From NCBI GenBank assembly GCA_029938115.1, contig JAPYOP010000044.1, positions 1-37,117 on the forward strand: DNA of 37,117 nucleotides. Reading direction: 5' to 3'. The notes below the pieces were generated by a model. The model worked only from the letters and a program-made list of their open reading frames with translations. It made no database searches and was not told the origin of the DNA. Positions 35,416 through 37,117 of this stretch are shown here, one piece after another. Both the position numbers and the translations under genes were made by a program. Origin of the DNA: Colwellia sp. Lineage in GTDB: Bacteria; Pseudomonadota; Gammaproteobacteria; Enterobacterales; Alteromonadaceae. Numbering within the stretch: the first letter of the stretch is position 1; each line of letters begins with the position of its first letter.

Positions 35416-37020
35416 CTAATCAATTTTTAATCCATGCTCTTGCAATGCTTTTAGCATTGGCTGTAATTGTTGTTCGTATTTCTTCCAGCGACCGATTGAG
35501 CGGGTATGAGCTGGTTCTCGTACTTGTATCGTACTTGCAGTCGTTACCGCGGTTTTTTGTTGATGGAAATTCAGACACTCATCCTGCCATGGAAGCTCGA
35601 GGTACTTGATTAAGGCACGTGCATTTGGTTCTAAATTGCGCGCGGTTTCTTCATAACTGATATCAAAAAATCTTCCCGGAAAACGCTCTCGCCAAGTCTG
35701 CATTAGCTTTAGATATCTAGCATGGTGTCGGGCCATTTCTTTCATGTCATAGGAATGCAAATAAGCATTAGCAAATAACTGTTTGTAACTTGAAAAACAG
35801 GCATCCATAGGGGCTCTAATCAGGTGAACAATTTTTGCATTAGGTAAAGCTTTCAATATTAAGGGGATATTTAGGTAGTTTGAGGGCAATTTATCAACAA
35901 ATCTTTTTTTGTTGCCAGTCATTCTGCCTGAGGTTTGCAGGTATTTTGTTGCTAATAATCGTCCGTCCACTTGTTTTACTGAAGCAAATAGCTCTGCGGA
36001 GAATCGTTGGGGGTTAGTGCTATTACCTAGTCGGCGCACAGCGAGTGGGAACTGTTTTAATTCACCAGCAGAGTGAACATCAGAGTGGCTGGTAATTATT
36101 CTTTCAATCAGGGTTGAACCTGTCCGAGGTTGACCTAAGACAAAAATGGGTGAAGCATCGGCAATGCCTGGGCCACTGTTAGCTAACCATTCTTCTGTAA
36201 AATGTTCCGTCAAATAGTCAAATGTTTTTATTTCAGCTGCTTCATCAAAATCTACTTTAGATCTTGTGGCTGCTGCACCTTGAGAAAAAGCCTCGAACGC
36301 ATCGCTCCAACGTTGTTGATCTTCGTATTCTTTGCCAATAGCATAATGATAAAAAGCTTGAGCATTTGGTGTGTTTTTATTTTGTTTGCATAGTTTTTTC
36401 ATTTTTTCTATATGCAAATTATTTTTAGCTTTTAAAAATAAAGAAAGTGACCAATGGGCCTGTGGTGAATCAGGTCGCTTTTTAATAATATTTTTAAGCA
36501 ATGCTTCGGCTGTTTCAGTCTCATCATGATGAACTAGGTTATTGGCAAGGTTATGAGCATATTCCAAGCTTTCTGGATCAATGGTATAGGCTCTGCCAAA
36601 AACGGCCTTAGCGAGACTGTTCTCACCCATGAGTGATAAGGTGGTGCCCATTAAAGTTAATACTGTAGGGTCATCAGTACGAATTCTTCGAACCTCCTGC
36701 AAGGCTTGATCTGCAAGATTTACCATGCCACGTACCATATATATATGGGCTAATTGAGCCCAAGCAGCTACATGGTTATTATCGAGTTTAACCACTGTTT
36801 TAAAAGCACTAAAAGCTATTTGACTATCTTTTATTTCCAAACCGACAAGTCCGACTAGGAAATGTGCAGGCACCAGTTTAGGTTGCAGCTGCAAAAGTTC
36901 TTGGCAGCATTGACCCGCAAGGTCAAAGTTTCTTTGGCTATAGGCCAAAGAGCCTTTTTTTAATAAATTTTCTAATTGTTTACGATTTTCATTAGTCGGT
37001 TTATCAGTCATTAAATCCAT
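35416..37020 (-). CDS. TPR-repeat protein with C-terminal sulfotransferase domain
   Basis: 534 residues. The first ~270 are tetratricopeptide repeats (for example NFDLAGQCCQELLQLQPKLV and ENSLAKAVFGRAYTIDPESL). A sulfotransferase domain follows, with the PAPS 5'-phosphosulfate loop FVLGQPRTGSTLIERII (residues 293-309) and the 3'-phosphate site KIVHLIRAPMDACFSSYK (396-413). Such fusions are common in marine gammaproteobacteria, often beside TonB receptors, as here; their acceptors are unknown. The ATG at 37011 (MTDKPTN) with TGGA upstream is a good alternative start to 37020. It is 181 bases upstream of the TonB receptor, with the operator between them, so the two may be transcribed separately. 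A GGGGTA half-site at 37053-37058 is too weak to call. Confidence 0.9.
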   Translation of the reverse strand: MDLMTDKPTNENRKQLENLLKKGSLAYSQRNFDLAGQCCQELLQLQPKLVPAHFLVGLVGLEIKDSQIAFSAFKTVVKLDNNHVAAWAQLAHIYMVRGMVNLADQALQEVRRIRTDDPTVLTLMGTTLSLMGENSLAKAVFGRAYTIDPESLEYAHNLANNLVHHDETETAEALLKNIIKKRPDSPQAHWSLSLFLKAKNNLHIEKMKKLCKQNKNTPNAQAFYHYAIGKEYEDQQRWSDAFEAFSQGAAATRSKVDFDEAAEIKTFDYLTEHFTEEWLANSGPGIADASPIFVLGQPRTGSTLIERIITSHSDVHSAGELKQFPLAVRRLGNSTNPQRFSAELFASVKQVDGRLLATKYLQTSGRMTGNKKRFVDKLPSNYLNIPLILKALPNAKIVHLIRAPMDACFSSYKQLFANAYLHSYDMKEMARHHARYLKLMQTWRERFPGRFFDISYEETARNLEPNARALIKYLELPWQDECLNFHQQKTAVTTASTIQVREPAHTRSIGRWKKYEQQLQPMLKALQEHGLKID

Positions 37021-37117
37021 CCAGTGTTATTCTTTTATTGATTATAGGATATGGGGTACAGTGCTCTTTACTTCCGTGGCTTACTAGCTGAAACTATCAT
37101 TTTCTCTCATTTCAAGT

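Noticed and set aside
37041..37060. GGGGTA element upstream of the TPR-sulfotransferase as another operator
   Set aside because: Half-site only, with poor symmetry; could be chance.

Overview
The window is AT-rich DNA from a marine-type gammaproteobacterium. The gene content suggests Alteromonadales, most likely near Colwellia/Thalassotalea: a large TonB-dependent receptor beside a TPR-sulfotransferase, a secreted amidohydrolase and arylsulfatase, a BCCT importer, and many FAD enzymes. This placement is inferred from gene content only. I see no tRNA, rRNA, CRISPR array or insertion sequence.

Layout. 1-865: 5' part of a membrane channel with a TrkA-N domain (minus strand) and its upstream region. 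866-2524: cobalamin-binding radical SAM protein. 2629-27190: the core, an amine-catabolism-like cluster. It holds a sarcosine-dehydrogenase-type flavoprotein (+); a minus-strand run of aminotransferase, aldehyde dehydrogenase, Tat-exported spermidine-dehydrogenase-like enzyme, dimethylglycine-dehydrogenase-type enzyme, BCCT importer and a second Tat-exported enzyme; a MATE exporter; a LuxR-type regulator; and a plus-strand run of a 6-TM orphan, two PYROXD2-like oxidoreductases, a stand-alone GcvT-fold protein and a MOSC protein. A secreted amidohydrolase (-) and secreted arylsulfatase (+) diverge at about 27 kb. 28848-30532: two-gene ABC exporter. 30643-32756: a hipBA toxin-antitoxin pair with two clear operators, a decayed AbiEii-type toxin gene and a strong bidirectional terminator. 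32787-37020: TonB-dependent receptor and TPR-sulfotransferase (both -).

How it may work together. The gene families point to uptake (outer-membrane receptor, BCCT) and oxidative breakdown of one or more N-methylated amines or polyamines. Periplasmic FAD amine oxidases, cytoplasmic demethylating flavoproteins that hand one-carbon units to folate, then aminotransferase and aldehyde dehydrogenase steps would fit. The substrate cannot be read from the sequence.

The most striking signal is not a gene. A NarL/LuxR-type palindrome, core TACCCTATTAGGGTA and variants, recurs in the intergenic DNA ahead of nearly every transcription unit of the cluster: 2629, 16406, 18072, 19259, 27005, 27048, 27086 and 35370. 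At several of them a -10-like hexamer lies 21-24 bases beyond the core. This ties the SARDH gene, the large minus operon, luxR, the PYROXD2 operon, the amidohydrolase/sulfatase pair and the distant TonB receptor into one proposed regulon of the LuxR-type protein at 18177-19019.
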